A stretch of 64,000 nucleotides of DNA from assembly GCA_027704905.1 (NCBI GenBank), contig CM051016.1:13905650-13969649 (forward strand), given 5' to 3'. The position numbers and the translations under genes are program-made. The notes beneath the pieces are model-generated. The model was not told where the DNA came from, made no database searches, and was given only the letters and a program-made list of their open reading frames with translations. This document shows, in pieces, positions 1 through 12,064 of the stretch (position 1 is the first letter of the stretch; the number at the start of each line of letters is the position of its first letter). This DNA comes from Muraenolepis orangiensis. Taxonomy: Eukaryota; Chordata; Actinopteri; Gadiformes; Muraenolepididae.

Positions 1-341
1 AGTCAATTTTTGCCAGGTTAACGTTTGAGTGTGATTGTAATTATTTCGATTATGAATGAGTTTGCGCAGCTTTTGTCGCACACCAAAGTATAGGCAATGT
101 TTAGTTAGGCTAATAATGTTCAGACGTCTTTGGGAGAAGGGGTAAATTGGTAGCATTTTTTTCTTTGTAACCAGATTGCCCGAGTGTAGTGGCTCTTGCA
201 AAAGTGCCGTTCCCAGGCATGCCTGGACACATTTCAGGCTAAAATGCCATTGCCCGTCAAATGTGAGTGGAGGTTGTGGACAGAAAGGGCGCTTGAATTC
301 AAACATTAACGGTTGTCTCTTTGATGTGCCGCTGTTTGACC

Positions 342-1275
342 ATGTATTCCTGTTGCATTTGTGGAGAATCTGTTCAGTCTCTAAAGGCGTATGTTGTACA
401 TTCCAAACTCCACCGCAATGAACCTCGTTGTATTTTCAAGTGTGTTGGAATTGATTGTAAGCAGGCGTTTTTGGTGAGCAAAAGGAGAACCTGTTCCATT
501 TCGTCGAGGATACATGCCTGGCCCAAGAGGTTCAGATGGAGAAGTTGCCGGCAACACCCTGCATTATTGTGTGTGGTAATTAAACAAACACTGAAAGTGC
601 AACCAAACTCTCTAGAATAAATCTACTAGTGTACTGAAATACAATTGTACTACTGGCTTACTTAGTTCCAGGTTATGTTGCAGCCCATATAACGATACTG
701 ACCATTACTTTACCTGATACCAAGGTCAGCCAATAGCAGAATTAAAGGCAGCAGTATGGTTTTAACCAACTCCGTTATCAGTTTTGGTGGTTTTTTGATG
801 GCCCTTGTTGAATGTAATAAGTAATGAGTATGTTTAGTCAATGGCTGACATTGATGCCTTTGTTATGGAAGTTTGTTTGTTTTGTTTTTTGTATTCTTAA
901 ATTGTTCAGGGTCCTCCTGCTTTGCTGCTGGGACATTCATGTTGAGCATGACCAAGAGGTCGTCAACGACCACGTCACTTCCTTCACGTCTGCCTTCTGC
1001 CTGATGTTGGGGAGTTACTACTGCTTCAACATTCACTACCAGTGGAACTACGTTCAACACTTGAGTTCCTCCAAAGGTACAATTTCTTTGTTGTTATAGT
1101 ATTTAACAATACAAGTTTTTATTTCAGCCCTCAATTGTTTTTTGTGAATTTATATATGTATTTTTCATGAAGGTGTTTCTTCTCAATAAATCCTGAGAGA
1201 GGAACCAAAGTCGAGTGGAAGAAAAACAAGAAAGTACTCCCAGTCTATCCCAGAGTCCCATATAGACCCTACTAA
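342..1275 (+). pseudogene. Remnant of a teleost multi-exon C2H2 zinc-finger gene
   Basis: Four coding pieces on the + strand resemble an uncharacterised, multi-copy teleost gene family. Piece 1 (342-473) encodes a C-x2-C-x12-H-x3-H finger at 351-413 and the start of a second finger whose histidines are missing; GTGAGC follows at 474. Piece 2 (about 491-568) continues with an acidic segment ending PCIIVCG before GTAATT. Piece 3 (910-1076) has good splice sites (TTGTTCAG before, AAAG/GTACAA after) and encodes SYYCFNIHY. Piece 4 (1173-1275) encodes FFSINPERGTK and a lysine-rich end before TAA. Only 17 bases separate pieces 1 and 2, too short for an intron, and piece 3 carries a one-base frameshift near 1040, because its last part and piece 4 are in phase only in another frame. 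It therefore looks like a decayed copy. Family membership rests on remembered motif patterns; the function is unknown. Confidence 0.6.
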
Positions 1276-2720
1276 CCCCAACCAAGTTTAGACAATGTGT
1301 TAAGGTGTACTGTACTGCAGATATTTGTTCAATTTCTATCATAGTGAAAGTTCTGAAGTTCTGAAATGTAAACTTTTCCTTGGAAAAGTGTATAGTTTGT
1401 GTATAGTGTATAGTTTGTGTATAGTGTATAGTTTGTGAAGTCACAGTACATGTTCAGCTTTACTGAGTGAGGTCAATCGTTTTGTGCTGCAAACAAGTTC
1501 AGTTCATAAAGCTTTTCTTTATTTTAAAATGTGAGATGGGACATTTTTTTGTGGCTGCTAGGTACAATGAGCAATTTAAAAACATAAATTTGCGCTCAGA
1601 AAACTTGTTAAGTTTAGAATAGATTAGATTTACCTTCATTGTCATTGCAGAGTACAGGTACAAATCCGATTAAATGCAGTAGCATGTAACCAGAAGTGCA
1701 AATATAGATAAATGCAGGAGTGTAGGTTATACAGCACAATAATGCTATACAATATGTACTAGTGATGGACAGTGGAGAGTTACAATATACAAAAGAGTGC
1801 AAATGTAGGGTTGTCTAGAGTATGAACAGCATATGTGCATTTGGTAAGTATGTAGAGTATAACATACTGTATGTATGGGTTGGTTATTTGTACTATTACA
1901 ATATTGAACAGTGTAGGTGGTTCAGTCTATCATTTGTTTTAGAAGAAATGATTATGAAAATACTCAAGTCTGGCAGAAGTTTCCTCTGATGGCATCATTA
2001 AAGAACTGAGCTGGTAAGTTGGCTGCATATTTAAAAATATATACATCAGATTTTTATTCTGCGTCTCAAGTATTGTTTCCCTTCCAATAGGCCAAGCCAA
2101 ACGATTCTTCTTGACATTACCTTTCCAGGTAAGAGATACAAGTCTAGAGAGAGTAAATTATTGTTTTTGTTTATTTTACAATTTAATCTTTGACTTTCTT
2201 TTCTCACTTGTTAGGGCATTGATAGGGCTGCACCATCATTAGGGCTGGTCCCAGTCAAACTACCAAGTTCCACTCAGCGTTCTCCTGCTGCTGGAAGTTC
2301 TCCCTGATCCTTCAATGTGGACCTGTTTCTACATTCAGTCAGGACATTTATGGTGAGTGATTCCACACAAACAGGTTTTCTATCATGCACGCTTTCAGTA
2401 AATATTGACTTTAGTATAGTGGTATATACTGTGCTCTTTAGAAATGTGTCTACCAGTAGAGATTAAGTAATACTGAGTGTTGGGGGGATGTTACCGTCAG
2501 TTACTATAGTGAAAATGTAAATAGGTTATTGAGAGTCCCTTCATTTATAAACCATTTTCAAATTGATTTACCAGAAAAATCAGTATACTAAGATGTGCTG
2601 TATATTGTTAGTCCATAATTATAAAAATATTGTGATCTAAAGGTTTTGCAATATAATATATCCCACCACTACTTAAGTGTAAATGAAACGACTTTTGATC
2701 CTGTGATTTTTCTCTCTGCT
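1276..2720. other. Non-coding stretch with repeat debris
   Basis: No convincing gene was seen. It contains a tandem TATAGTTTGTG motif near 1389-1437 and the LINE tail listed separately. Splice-like motifs occur near 2135 and 2350 without a supporting reading frame. Confidence 0.5.
1614..1850 (-). mobile_element. LINE 3'-end fragment (L2/Rex1-like tail)
   Basis: Read on the minus strand it ends with an ACCTGTACTCTGCAATGACA-type sequence followed by AATCTAATC units, the tail form of fish L2/Rex1-like LINEs. The 5' part is missing and there is no coding sequence. Clade assignment is tentative. Confidence 0.5.
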
Positions 2721-2986
2721 CTCTCCCTGATGCTGGTGTTAGGTCCTGGGTTCCCCATCTCTCCCTGATGCTGGTGTTAGGTCCTGGGTTCCCCATCTCT
2801 CCCTGATGCTGGTGTTAGGTCCTGGGTTCCCCATCTCTCCCTGATGCTGGTGTTAGGTCCTGGGTTCCCCATCTCTCCCTGATGCTGGTGTTAGGTCCTG
2901 GGTTCCCCATCTCTCCCTGATGCTGGTGTTAGGTCCTGGGTTCCCCATCTCTCCCTGATGCTGGCGTTAGGTCCTGGGTTCCCCAT
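2721..2986 (+). repeat. Minisatellite, 38-bp unit x 7
   Basis: Seven head-to-tail copies start at 2721, 2759, 2797, 2835, 2873, 2911 and 2949. Each begins CTCTCCCTGATGCTGG and ends GGGTTCCCCAT. The copies are nearly identical; the last has GGCGTT where the others have GGTGTT. Confidence 0.95.
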
Positions 2987-3091
2987 CCATTCCACCTGGT
3001 GGGACCCTCCATGTCCACATGCTGCTCCCTTGCCTCAACAGCTACAGGAGGGCAACACTTGACTGCTGATCTGTTTAATGGACTATTAAAA

Positions 3092-3142
3092 ACTTTGGAC
3101 TTCTGTCTGACTATGGTCCATAGTCAGACAGAAGTCCAAAGT
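3092..3142. repeat. Near-perfect palindrome, 25-bp arms
   Basis: The left arm (3092-3116) begins ACTTTGGACTTCTG and the right arm (3118-3142) is its exact reverse complement. A single T at 3117 separates them. No transposon body lies between the arms. Confidence 0.95.
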
Positions 3143-3275
3143 GACTGTTTATGAGAGGATTTTACGTATTAGAAGTTAAATCATTACATTATACTGTCAA
3201 TTTCACAATAAAACCATATTTCATGGCAAAACCTTTTTTTGTACTGCTTTTGTAAGGGAATTTATATAGGAAAGG

Positions 3276-3690
3276 GTTTTTTTTACAGTGTACGGCAAAA
3301 TACACTAAATTATACACAACTTTTGATTACAATTTGCGGGAAAATTCAGTTAAATTACAGCATTACACTGATGCTTTTACAGTTAAACAGTGTTATTTGT
3401 TTGGTATTTTTCTGTAAAATTGAATGGGATTCAATGTACAATAGACAACAACTGCATGTAAATCTTACTGAAATAATCAGTTTAATAGCAACGTGATCAT
3501 GCTAATTCAGCAGAAAAGGGCTGTTGAAATTACAGATTTAAGATGTAAATTACAACTGTTTTAAACTGTAAAATATACACGTTGTTCTGTAAAGTTGTTT
3601 ACAGTTTACCATATTTTTTACATCATTATTCTGGCAACAAAGCTGCCAGGTTTTTACCGTAAAAACAACGGGTTTTTTTTTACAGTGTAT
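3276..3690. repeat. AT-rich element-like segment bounded by T-run ACAGTGTA motifs
   Basis: A T-run followed by ACAGTGTA occurs at about 3276-3292 and again at about 3672-3689 in the same orientation, with many TACAG/CTGTAA words between. This resembles common fish non-autonomous DNA-transposon ends, but the ends are direct rather than inverted, so the class is unresolved. Confidence 0.35.
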
Positions 3691-3692
3691 CT

Positions 3693-3748
3693 ATTGGGTT
3701 AATGGTATAACACATGACATATTGGGTTAATGGTATAACACATGACAT
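3693..3748 (+). repeat. Tandem duplication, 28 bp x 2
   Basis: Copies at 3693-3720 and 3721-3748 are identical and begin ATTGGGTTAATGG. A third partial copy, ATTGTGTTAA, follows. Confidence 0.9.
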
Positions 3749-5457
3749 ATTGTGTTAAATAACTATCATAACGGGAAATACATCACATCCAATCCAAGAA
3801 CATCTGACCTGATGTTTGATGTATGTTGGCTATATTATTGGGTTTTAACCTTAATTAAGGATGATGCAAGGAAGGCTTCAGTGATGACATGGCCCCTCGT
3901 TGGTGTAACTAAGTCACACTCTTCAGCTGTTGTGAGGTACAGAGGTCACTCTGGCCCGGGAATACTGTAGGTCACGGCGTTATCTGAAGAGATGTCGCTG
4001 CCTCGCTAATTGTCCGCTTGACCTTTGTTCTATGTTGTTTTACAATAACTCAAACGCTGTGTGAAAAGACTGTTAATCCGTACGTACTACTACAAATCAC
4101 CACCCAGTTCTCACAGTCATGAACACAGAAAGCCACAGAAGAGTCCTCCCACCGAGTGGAGGACTACAACACCAACATGTGAGATCCAGATATATAGGCT
4201 TTGCATCATTGAGCTTTGTTGCATTGGTAGTTCTGTGACACCAGGTGTTGAGCGAGTTACGTGTCTCACAAAGCATTTGTTCTGGCAGCATTATCCATCC
4301 AGAGACGTGTGTGTTTTGAGAAATATAGCACAGGCTAATTGTTCCCACCTAACACGAACCAGGCGCCGTTTCATTACACAATTCAATGTTTCAGAAGATG
4401 TTATGAGTGCAGTCTACGCAAAACCAACCAAATAGCCGGGATGAAAGTTATTATGGAAAGTGTGGGAGCGGTAATGTTACTGCGTGTCGAGACGTCAAGG
4501 TTTATACCTTGCCGCCATATTTACCCAAGCTCTGTTTCTGTTTAGAATCTTCTGGATGAGCTGCAAAAATAGCTGTTGTGCAGCCACTCCACAGACCTGG
4601 GGCTGGGGTGGTGGGGAGGGGGAGTGAAAAAGCTATTCAGGAAAACAGAGTTTCTCAATAATTACCATGATTCACTCTCCCAATACCTAATAATATTACC
4701 TGATTGCGTTAACATTCAATTACACAATTAGCTTGGTGACAGAGTGAAGGCTGGAGGCTACCATTCTGTGTTCTTAGGATTGTAGAAGCCAACATATTGT
4801 CATGGGATGGAAAGTGCCAATTTTTTATCTTTGTTTTCAATCAGCGTTTTAATCCTGCCTGGCATGTAGCCAAGTGTACTGGAAGAAGCCCGATTATTTG
4901 GTTTGGCGTAAGGTCCAGAACATCCAGCGTGGTTCTCGGCTGCAATAAAAAAAAAAATGAAAACAGCACTAGACCTTGAACTTGAAACTTGAACTTTTCA
5001 ACTTTCCCTATTGTCGATTAACAAATTATTTGAAGTAAATCGTTTAATTGTGCCGTTGCAATTTGTAGCGATTACGAAGACAAGCGACGTAAATGATGAG
5101 CGATCACATGGTCAGAATCGGTGCTTCCTCTATCTCACAAAACCTGTATGGGGTTTCTTTTTTCTTCTCTTCTTCTTCTTTTCTGCTGCAAGTAAATTGA
5201 TGGTGCAGTTTCACGCTTGGGACACAATGCGTTCAATCACAGAGGAATAACAACAGTTGCTATTGGACTTCTCAGTTATCAGTCATCTGCATTATTTCAT
5301 TACTCTGGACGTGTAACACTGTTGGCTATTGTGCAATGGGGCTGAATGCTGGGCTGACAGACTTCTGCTGATTAATGGGCCATCTCAGGTCAGCACTCAC
5401 GGACCAAAACAAGAGGAGATAAGGATACCAAATAGTTCTGTTGGCCCCCAGGTCAGC

Positions 5458-5481
5458 GGGGGGGGGGGGGGGGGGGGGGGG
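5458..5481 (+). repeat. Poly-G run of 24
   Basis: Uninterrupted G homopolymer preceded by GTCAGC and followed by TCTTTC. Confidence 0.9.
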
Positions 5482-6028
5482 TCTTTCAGTAGCTGGATGT
5501 TCTGAACCACTAGAAGGATAGGCTGTAGCTATGATTTAGTTCTATGGAAATGTTTGGCGTTTGTTGTCGTTTCTACGCCTCAGCCAATACCAGGTTGCTA
5601 AATATAGTGTTTATTTCATCTTCCCTTTTCTCCCCTAGTGATATCAACATTATGATTGGCATCACCACAATTTGAACCCCTGCCGTTGCATGTGAAGAAT
5701 GTCAAAAATGTACAAAAAGTAATTTGTAAATTGATAGGAGATTATTTTAGGGTGTTTTGGACTAAACCATTCATATGATCCAATGGGACTTCTGATATAG
5801 TTTGCAAAAATGGCTGAAAGAAGAAAGATCTACACAACACATGACACCTTTGAAAAGTGTTTCCTTGATACATCCTACTCAGAACTCTTAGACACACAGA
5901 AAAGCAGCAATATCAACATTAAATAAACACATTATTTAAGCTTGGACATGAGATCATCAATATTTAGTATTATCAAACCTATTCAGCGGTATGTCACATT
6001 CTAGTTCAACTGATTGAACGAATCAACT

Positions 6029-6148
<120 letters not shown>

Positions 6149-6798
6149 GTAGTAGCGTACAGTGCCCATGCTCTGGTGTGTACACTACATGCTAGGTTAG
6201 GTAGGGACATGCTCATCATTTTGACGTGCACCTCGGCGACGAGAGGAAAGGAGAGGCGGGAAGCAAACCTCAGAGCGTGCTGGTCAATAAGAGGAAGAGG
6301 TTAGCAGTGAAGAAGAGCTCAAATCTGGATGTAAACGTAATTGGCAAACACAAACTGGGCCAGCTAAATTCAACTGTATCGCTGTATCAACTGTAAAAGT
6401 GTCGGTAAAGAAGGTTTCAATTCAACAAGGTTCAATCAAGGTTTCAATGTTATAGACTGGTGACTATAGAAATACACTTATTCAAATCTGACAGTTTTCT
6501 TTGGTAGAATATCTCCGTAACAAAACAGGAAACGAGGTCTAAGTCCGCCCCTTGCAGTTTGTGGTTTCCGGCCCGGGCTCTGCTATAAATTCTGCTATAA
6601 CACAGGATGACTGCTGGGTCCCAGATTAGCAGTGAAGCTTCGGCAGCGCTGCAAGAGGAGAGAGGCCCGGGGAGCCTCCTGCTTGGCCAGGGGGATGTGT
6701 TTGGTTTAACCAATCCAAACAGTCAGGAGACGAAAGATTCAGCCCGCTTCTTCAGGTCCCTTCCCCCGTTCGCCTCTTTCTGTCAGGCACCAATGCCT

Positions 6799-6934
<136 letters not shown>

Positions 6935-7289
6935 GCACTAATATAAACACCCTGCTATTTCTCCCCCAGTTTATTCTGTTTGCTTCCTTTTTCGGTCACA
7001 CACATGTTCTGTGTCCTTTCTCTGCATTAGCCAATGGGCCCAGAATAGCGCTTGGTGATTCTGCTATGCAAGCTAATTTCTTGCACATTGTTTAATCTTG
7101 CTTTCAATGTTCACATTTCCCAAATCAAAAAACCTAAGGGCATATTACCTGAGCATTAATTGACTGGATCCCAAACTTTTCTTGCCGTGTGTGCTTTTCA
7201 CTTCCATTTCTTTCAATCATGTGCATCATTTGAACTCATTCCACATACAGGCCCCGCATAAAAATGCTCTACACAATAAAAAATGAACA

Positions 7290-7470
7290 TAAAAAGAACG
7301 AGCAGTGACCGATGGATGATGTTTTGTAAATTGTGCAAAAAGATTTAAAAGCATTTAAAGTGCCAGTAGTGCAGCAGCATCATGAATGCAGTGAAGTACA
7401 GTGCAGTAACTGTAATGAGTCCAGAAAGTCCAGCAAAGTATGACAGTGTAATGTTAAAAGTAAACTAAAT
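7290..7470 (-). mobile_element. L2-like LINE 3'-UTR fragment at unit start
   Basis: The words TTTAAAAGCATTTAAAGTGC, GCAGCAGCATCATGAAT and AGTCCAGAAAGTCCAG also occur downstream of each C exon, next to recognisable reversed LINE coding sequence, so this is the same family on the minus strand. A TACAGTGCAG decamer occurs about once here and expands in other units. Confidence 0.6.
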
Positions 7471-7523
7471 AAATTGTGGGAGCTCACAAAGACGCGTCTG
7501 CAACGCCGCGCTCATCAAGAGCG

Positions 7524-7629
7524 TTATTATATTATATTATATTATATTATATTATATTATATTATATTATATTATATTATATTATAATATAATATTATAT
7601 TATATTATATTATATTATATTGTTATATT
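7524..7629 (+). repeat. ATT/TATTA-rich array, unit 1
   Basis: About 100 bp built from TATTA pentamers with one ATAAT inversion near 7585. The equivalent arrays are about 197 bp (unit 2), 219 bp (unit 3) and 296 bp (unit 4). Confidence 0.9.
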
Positions 7630-7842
7630 TGTAGCGTGTGGCTAAATTTAAATATAGAAGCCAGCAAGTAGGCCTATATAATGAAGAGACATATCGAGAT
7701 CCAATTAACATTTGGGTTCGTTCATCCCAGGGTTCATTTGAGCGGTACGTTGGTAAACTAGGTCGGTCACGTCCAGGCATCTTTGTCGTTAGTTTCTCCT
7801 ACTATAACACGACACTACGCTTATCCTGAACAGACGCAGCTT

Positions 7843-7854
7843 GGGGGGGGGGGG
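7843..7854 (+). repeat. Poly-G run (12), unit 1
   Basis: Runs of different length occupy the same position in units 2 (15 G), 3 and 4, always after GACGCAGCTT. Confidence 0.85.
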
Positions 7855-8397
7855 CACCTGGGGACTTGATACACCTGACTGATTGCACCGACCAGCAGGC
7901 CTTCAAGAGTTACCCACATTGTTAATATCACTGAGAGTCGTCCCGACATCAGCCGAGCACAGCACACCCTCCCCTGCAGCCTAACCCGCCTATATCCAAA
8001 TGTGTTGTCTGCGAAACATCACCTCCTGACTTTCCACTTGTCAGAGTCCGCCAAGACCCGATGGCATCACGGATTTTCGTGTGAAAAATGAGTTATGTTT
8101 CTTCCTCTGAATGCTGGAGAGGTCTGTGAATTGTGACGGTTGTCGTTTCTACTTTTACTTTTACTACTCTATAATTTAGTTTTGGTCGTATTTGACCCCT
8201 TCAAATTGTACGGCTTCGTTCCTTGCAGCATCCTGGAAGAGGCTTAATAACTAAGAAGTCTTCCCACCCAGATCCCTGATTTCTACAGTTGACCTATAAC
8301 CGTTCCCTATGTTATAGGTCTATTGAAACGTGGTGCTATACTGCCCTCTAGCGTTAGATCAGAAGTCTAGCCTTTTGGACGTCAATGTATGATGCTG

Positions 8398-8510
8398 ATT
8401 AGATTAGATTCAAATGTATTATCATTGCGCAGCACAAGTACAGTTCAGTGAACATAACTTGGCATCTAACCAGAGCGCAAATGTTGCAGTAAAGTGCATG
8501 GTAATATATA
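8398..8510 (-). mobile_element. LINE 3'-end fragment, TCTAATC-type tail
   Basis: The minus strand ends with a CTGTGCTG-type sequence then repeated AATCTAATC. It is conserved at the same place in the other three units. Confidence 0.55.
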
Positions 8511-8942
8511 TATATATTTACAGTGGTTAAATAATACGTAAAGACAGTCTACTAGGTATTAAAATGGCAGAATTATAGGTATATATATATATACAGGTAG
8601 TATACAAGTATTCAACAGGTAGTGAGAAGGGGTATGCAGTTGTATCAACAGCTAAAGATTAATATATATATACGGTAGGTACAGTAAAAATGTAAAAATG
8701 ACATGATGTGAAGTTGTTATGGTTGTAACATATAGCCTATATAGCCAAGCATACTACAATGTTTGAGTGTAATTTGATTTAATTTGTATTATCAGTGTTG
8801 GATTAGACAGCCTACTGGCGGTATCAATTACCATTATACAACTAAAAAATGGACAAAAAATATGTTAAAATGTACAAAATCATGGTTTTTACAAACATAT
8901 ACACACAAACGAGTACATTTTGCTGTGGTCCATAGTCTTGTT

Positions 8943-9156
8943 AGATTAGATTCGATTAGATTTGAATGTATTGTCATTGCACAGCACAAGTACAGTACAG
9001 CAAAAATAATTTAGCATCTAACCAGAGTGCAAATGTTGCAGTAAAGTGCATGGTAATATAATTTACAGTTAAAATGTACAGGTTAAAAGACAGTCTATGT
9101 ATTAAATGGGATATGAGCAGCATAATCAGAGGGGGGGGGGGGGGGGGGCAGCAGAG
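8943..9156 (-). mobile_element. Unit-1-specific LINE 3'-end insertion with TSD
   Basis: A 5'-truncated LINE tail (minus strand, AATCTAATC tail at its left end) is flanked by GTCTTGTT at 8935-8942 and 9157-9164. Units 2, 3 and 4 have the uninterrupted site CATAGTCTTGTTGTGG, so the insertion is specific to unit 1. The inserted sequence includes an 18-base G run at 9131-9148. Confidence 0.75.
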
Positions 9157-9164
9157 GTCTTGTT

Positions 9165-11070
9165 GTGGTTGACAGGTGGCATTGCCCTAATGCAGAACCA
9201 CATGCTATGACGCTAGTTTGTCTACTGAGCAGACAAAGTAACAACACTTCAATATTTAGGATATAGGCCTACACATTGTATGTTTTAGGTAATATGGAAA
9301 AATACACCAAAAAAATACACATTTACTTTATATTATGTCTAACACTAACCCTGTTAAAACAACAAATCCAGGTGTAAAGTTTTAAAAAACGGTGTAAAAG
9401 TTCTCTATATACTGAATGTTCTGAAACGTGTAGTTTTAGTTTTGTCCTCTAGATGTCCTCGTTACCCACCCTAGTCTTGATTTCCCTGTGTCTTTGAGTG
9501 TTTAACGCTGTTTCTCAAAGTTCACTTTCCCTCTGCCAGGTATATTTCAACTGTTTTTATTCCTATTTTCGCACCTTAGTTATTGACGTATTTATATGTT
9601 ATTTGTCTTGCTACCTGAGTTTAGTTAACCCCCTTATTGAGGCTTCATCCAAACTGTTAGGCCACGTCTTTTTACATGGTTCTGTACATGAAAGAAAGGT
9701 GAAAAGATTCGTAGGTAGTGCGCATTCTATGTGTAGTTAAACGGACGTTGTACACCAATAGAGCATTAATCTTCCTTTTTAATATTGTATAGATGTTTTC
9801 CACAAATGTAATATAATGGTCCATTTTTTATTAAAATGTATATCTTTTTAAACACATATACTTGATACATATTGATATTGAATGGGCTTTCATTTGGGGG
9901 GGGGGGGTTCTTCCCCAACCCCCAGAGTCCAGGGTTCAGAGTCCACCCACCAGTCTGTTCACATAGGACCCACTGCCATGGATGTATAACATATAACCCT
10001 ATCAAGTCAGCAGCATGCTGTAAGTCCCCCTTTCCCCAGCCAGTAGCCTACATAATGAAACTAACCCCTACCGGCTCATCGCTCACAGCACTATTGATGT
10101 GTCATGGCGTCTGCTAAATGAAATCATGACTAGCTTTTTATAAACATATCCATTCACGTGTCCATTCATACAATTGAGAGGATTTTTATGAAGGAATATG
10201 AGGCAAAAGGTTATGTGAGGACTAAATCATGATGATATGTGCCAATATTGAAAAGAATGTATTTGAGAATATTGTTGTTCCATTGTGAAGGAACCTAGGC
10301 GATGGTTCATGGCGATGGTTCTACCTGATGATGTTGGATGGTAGAGCATTGATTTAGATAAGGGTCAACAGGCAGAGAGGTGTCCCGTTGTTAATAGATA
10401 AAGCCACCCTTGGTACTCCATCAGGTACTCAACCATGCTGTGCTATAAGAGACATCCCTGATCTGGGTTTGGCTCAATGGGAAAAGAACGCATTGGGGAT
10501 CGGATTACATTTAGACGGGCCTGAGCATCTTTTAGACTTAGCTATCTGGAGACCCAGCTAGGTCGTTTTGGTGTGTGTGTTGACTCAGGGTTATGGTTTG
10601 TATATTGTATATTGCACTCAGGGTATAAGTACTCACTGTATGCGCAAAAGCCACCAGATCACATGTTAATGCAAGGTGTGAATAGAGTCTACTTGTAATT
10701 AGCTTTGCTAAGCATTGCTACAGCTAGTCTTCCTGGGCTCCTATGTAGGAGCTTCCCTTTCTGAGTAGGCCCAACATCCCAACACATGCACCAAACTAAC
10801 ACAAAGACTATAAATTAAGTGTGATATGAAATGGCACTTTGAGGGACTTCATTAGGCTTTTGAATATATTTGACAATCGTCAAGGCAAAGGGTTGCTTTG
10901 AAACAGTGTGAAACAGGAGCCGTTTCAGGTGTGATTCTTTTAGGTAGGTTGACTCCTGATGTAGGACTTCTCATTGGCCTCCTGCATAATCACTATACTT
11001 CCATAACCTCTGCTGCTATTCATCAGGCTTATTAAGTCAATCGGCTCTCCCTGTATAGTTACCTTAATAC
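9165..11070. other. Conserved non-coding upstream region of cassette 1
   Basis: No gene is supported. Blocks shared by the units include a G-run/C-run hairpin-like patch near 9896-9935 and the stretch at about 10370-10620. A reversed LINE 3' end related to GGATCCCCATTAGC-type tails lies near 10697-10800; its terminal GGATCC part is deleted in this unit. Confidence 0.5.
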
Positions 11071-11076
11071 CTAGCA

Positions 11077-11378
11077 ATGCTTGTTTATGATACAACTGCA
11101 TACCCCTGCTCACTACCTGTTTATACTTGTATACTTACCTTGTATATATATATATACCTATTATTCTGCAGCATATCTCATACCTACTCTATAAGTTATT
11201 TGATACCTGTTTTTAGAAGTCTTTTTATAGACTGTTTTACATGTTATACAATAACTGTACTTATATGTTACCATGCACTTTACTGCAACATTTGCATTCT
11301 CACTAATTACTTTTGGTGTTCTGTACTTGTGCTGTGCAATGAAAATACATTTGAATCTAATCTAATCTAATCTAATCT
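11077..11378 (+). mobile_element. LINE 3'-end fragment, + strand
   Basis: It ends with TGCTGTGCAATGAAAATAC and repeated AATCTAATCT, the mirror orientation of the tail at 8398. It is conserved upstream of every V gene in the window. Confidence 0.6.
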
Positions 11379-11874
11379 TGATCATGCATCCTGGGTACAT
11401 CCTAGGGACTTTACTTCAGTACCACCTGTCGATCAGCTATTACAAAAAAATGCTTTTCACAGAACCAGTTTGATATCTATTTAATTTCCATTGCATGATT
11501 CAGCAAACCTTAAGTAGGTTACTATTAGGGTTAAGTCCATGACCTCGTTGTCCTCCATGGAACGTGTGGCCCAACCTGCAGGCACACAAAGTCATGAAAG
11601 AGGAACCGAAAACAGCTCTAAGTATCTGCAGGTGTGATGATGACTCGTGGTGTCTAATCCATTTAGAATTGTTTTAATGACTTAATGACATTATGAAAAA
11701 GTTGAAAAAGCACACCAATAATTACCAATATTCACTTTCTTGAATTATATTTAATTTAAAACCAGAACACAATGTGTTCAATTCTAGACTATAAAGAGAT
11801 GAATTTAGGAACAACGCCCTGAAAAGAGGATTTGAAAGTAGGCTGAATAAACCAGAATAGAGTCCACATCTGTT
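11379..11874. other. Cassette 1 upstream flank
   Basis: AT-rich single-copy-like sequence leading to the V promoter. It is highly conserved between the three complete units and has no reading frame of note. Confidence 0.5.
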
Positions 11875-11972
11875 ATGTAAATGTCAGAGGAAGGTGAAGG
11901 TGGGGTGGGTGGAGTGAGTCAAACAGAGAACAGGTGGAGCTGTTCCTCTCCGTCAGCCCTGCGCTCTTTATA
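11875..11972 (+). promoter_or_regulatory. Ig V promoter: octamer-like element and TATA box, cassette 1
   Basis: ATGTAAAT at 11875-11882 differs by one base from the Ig octamer ATGCAAAT, and TTTATAG with TATA at 11969-11972 lies 96 bases before the leader ATG. Both are kept at identical distances in cassettes 2 and 3. The octamer-TATA gap (about 90 bp) is longer than usual, so the octamer call is tentative. Confidence 0.5.
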
Positions 11973-12064
11973 GGAGAGCAGCCTGCATGGAGCGCAGAAC
12001 ATCCGAGCCCTGAGAACACACAGCTCCTCTCACAGCCTGCTGCCCGCACTCCTTGGACCTCAAG

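Noticed and set aside
6540..6760. Possible CpG-rich promoter with TATAAA-like words
   Set aside because: No downstream reading frame or splice structure supports a gene; CpG density is modest by eye.
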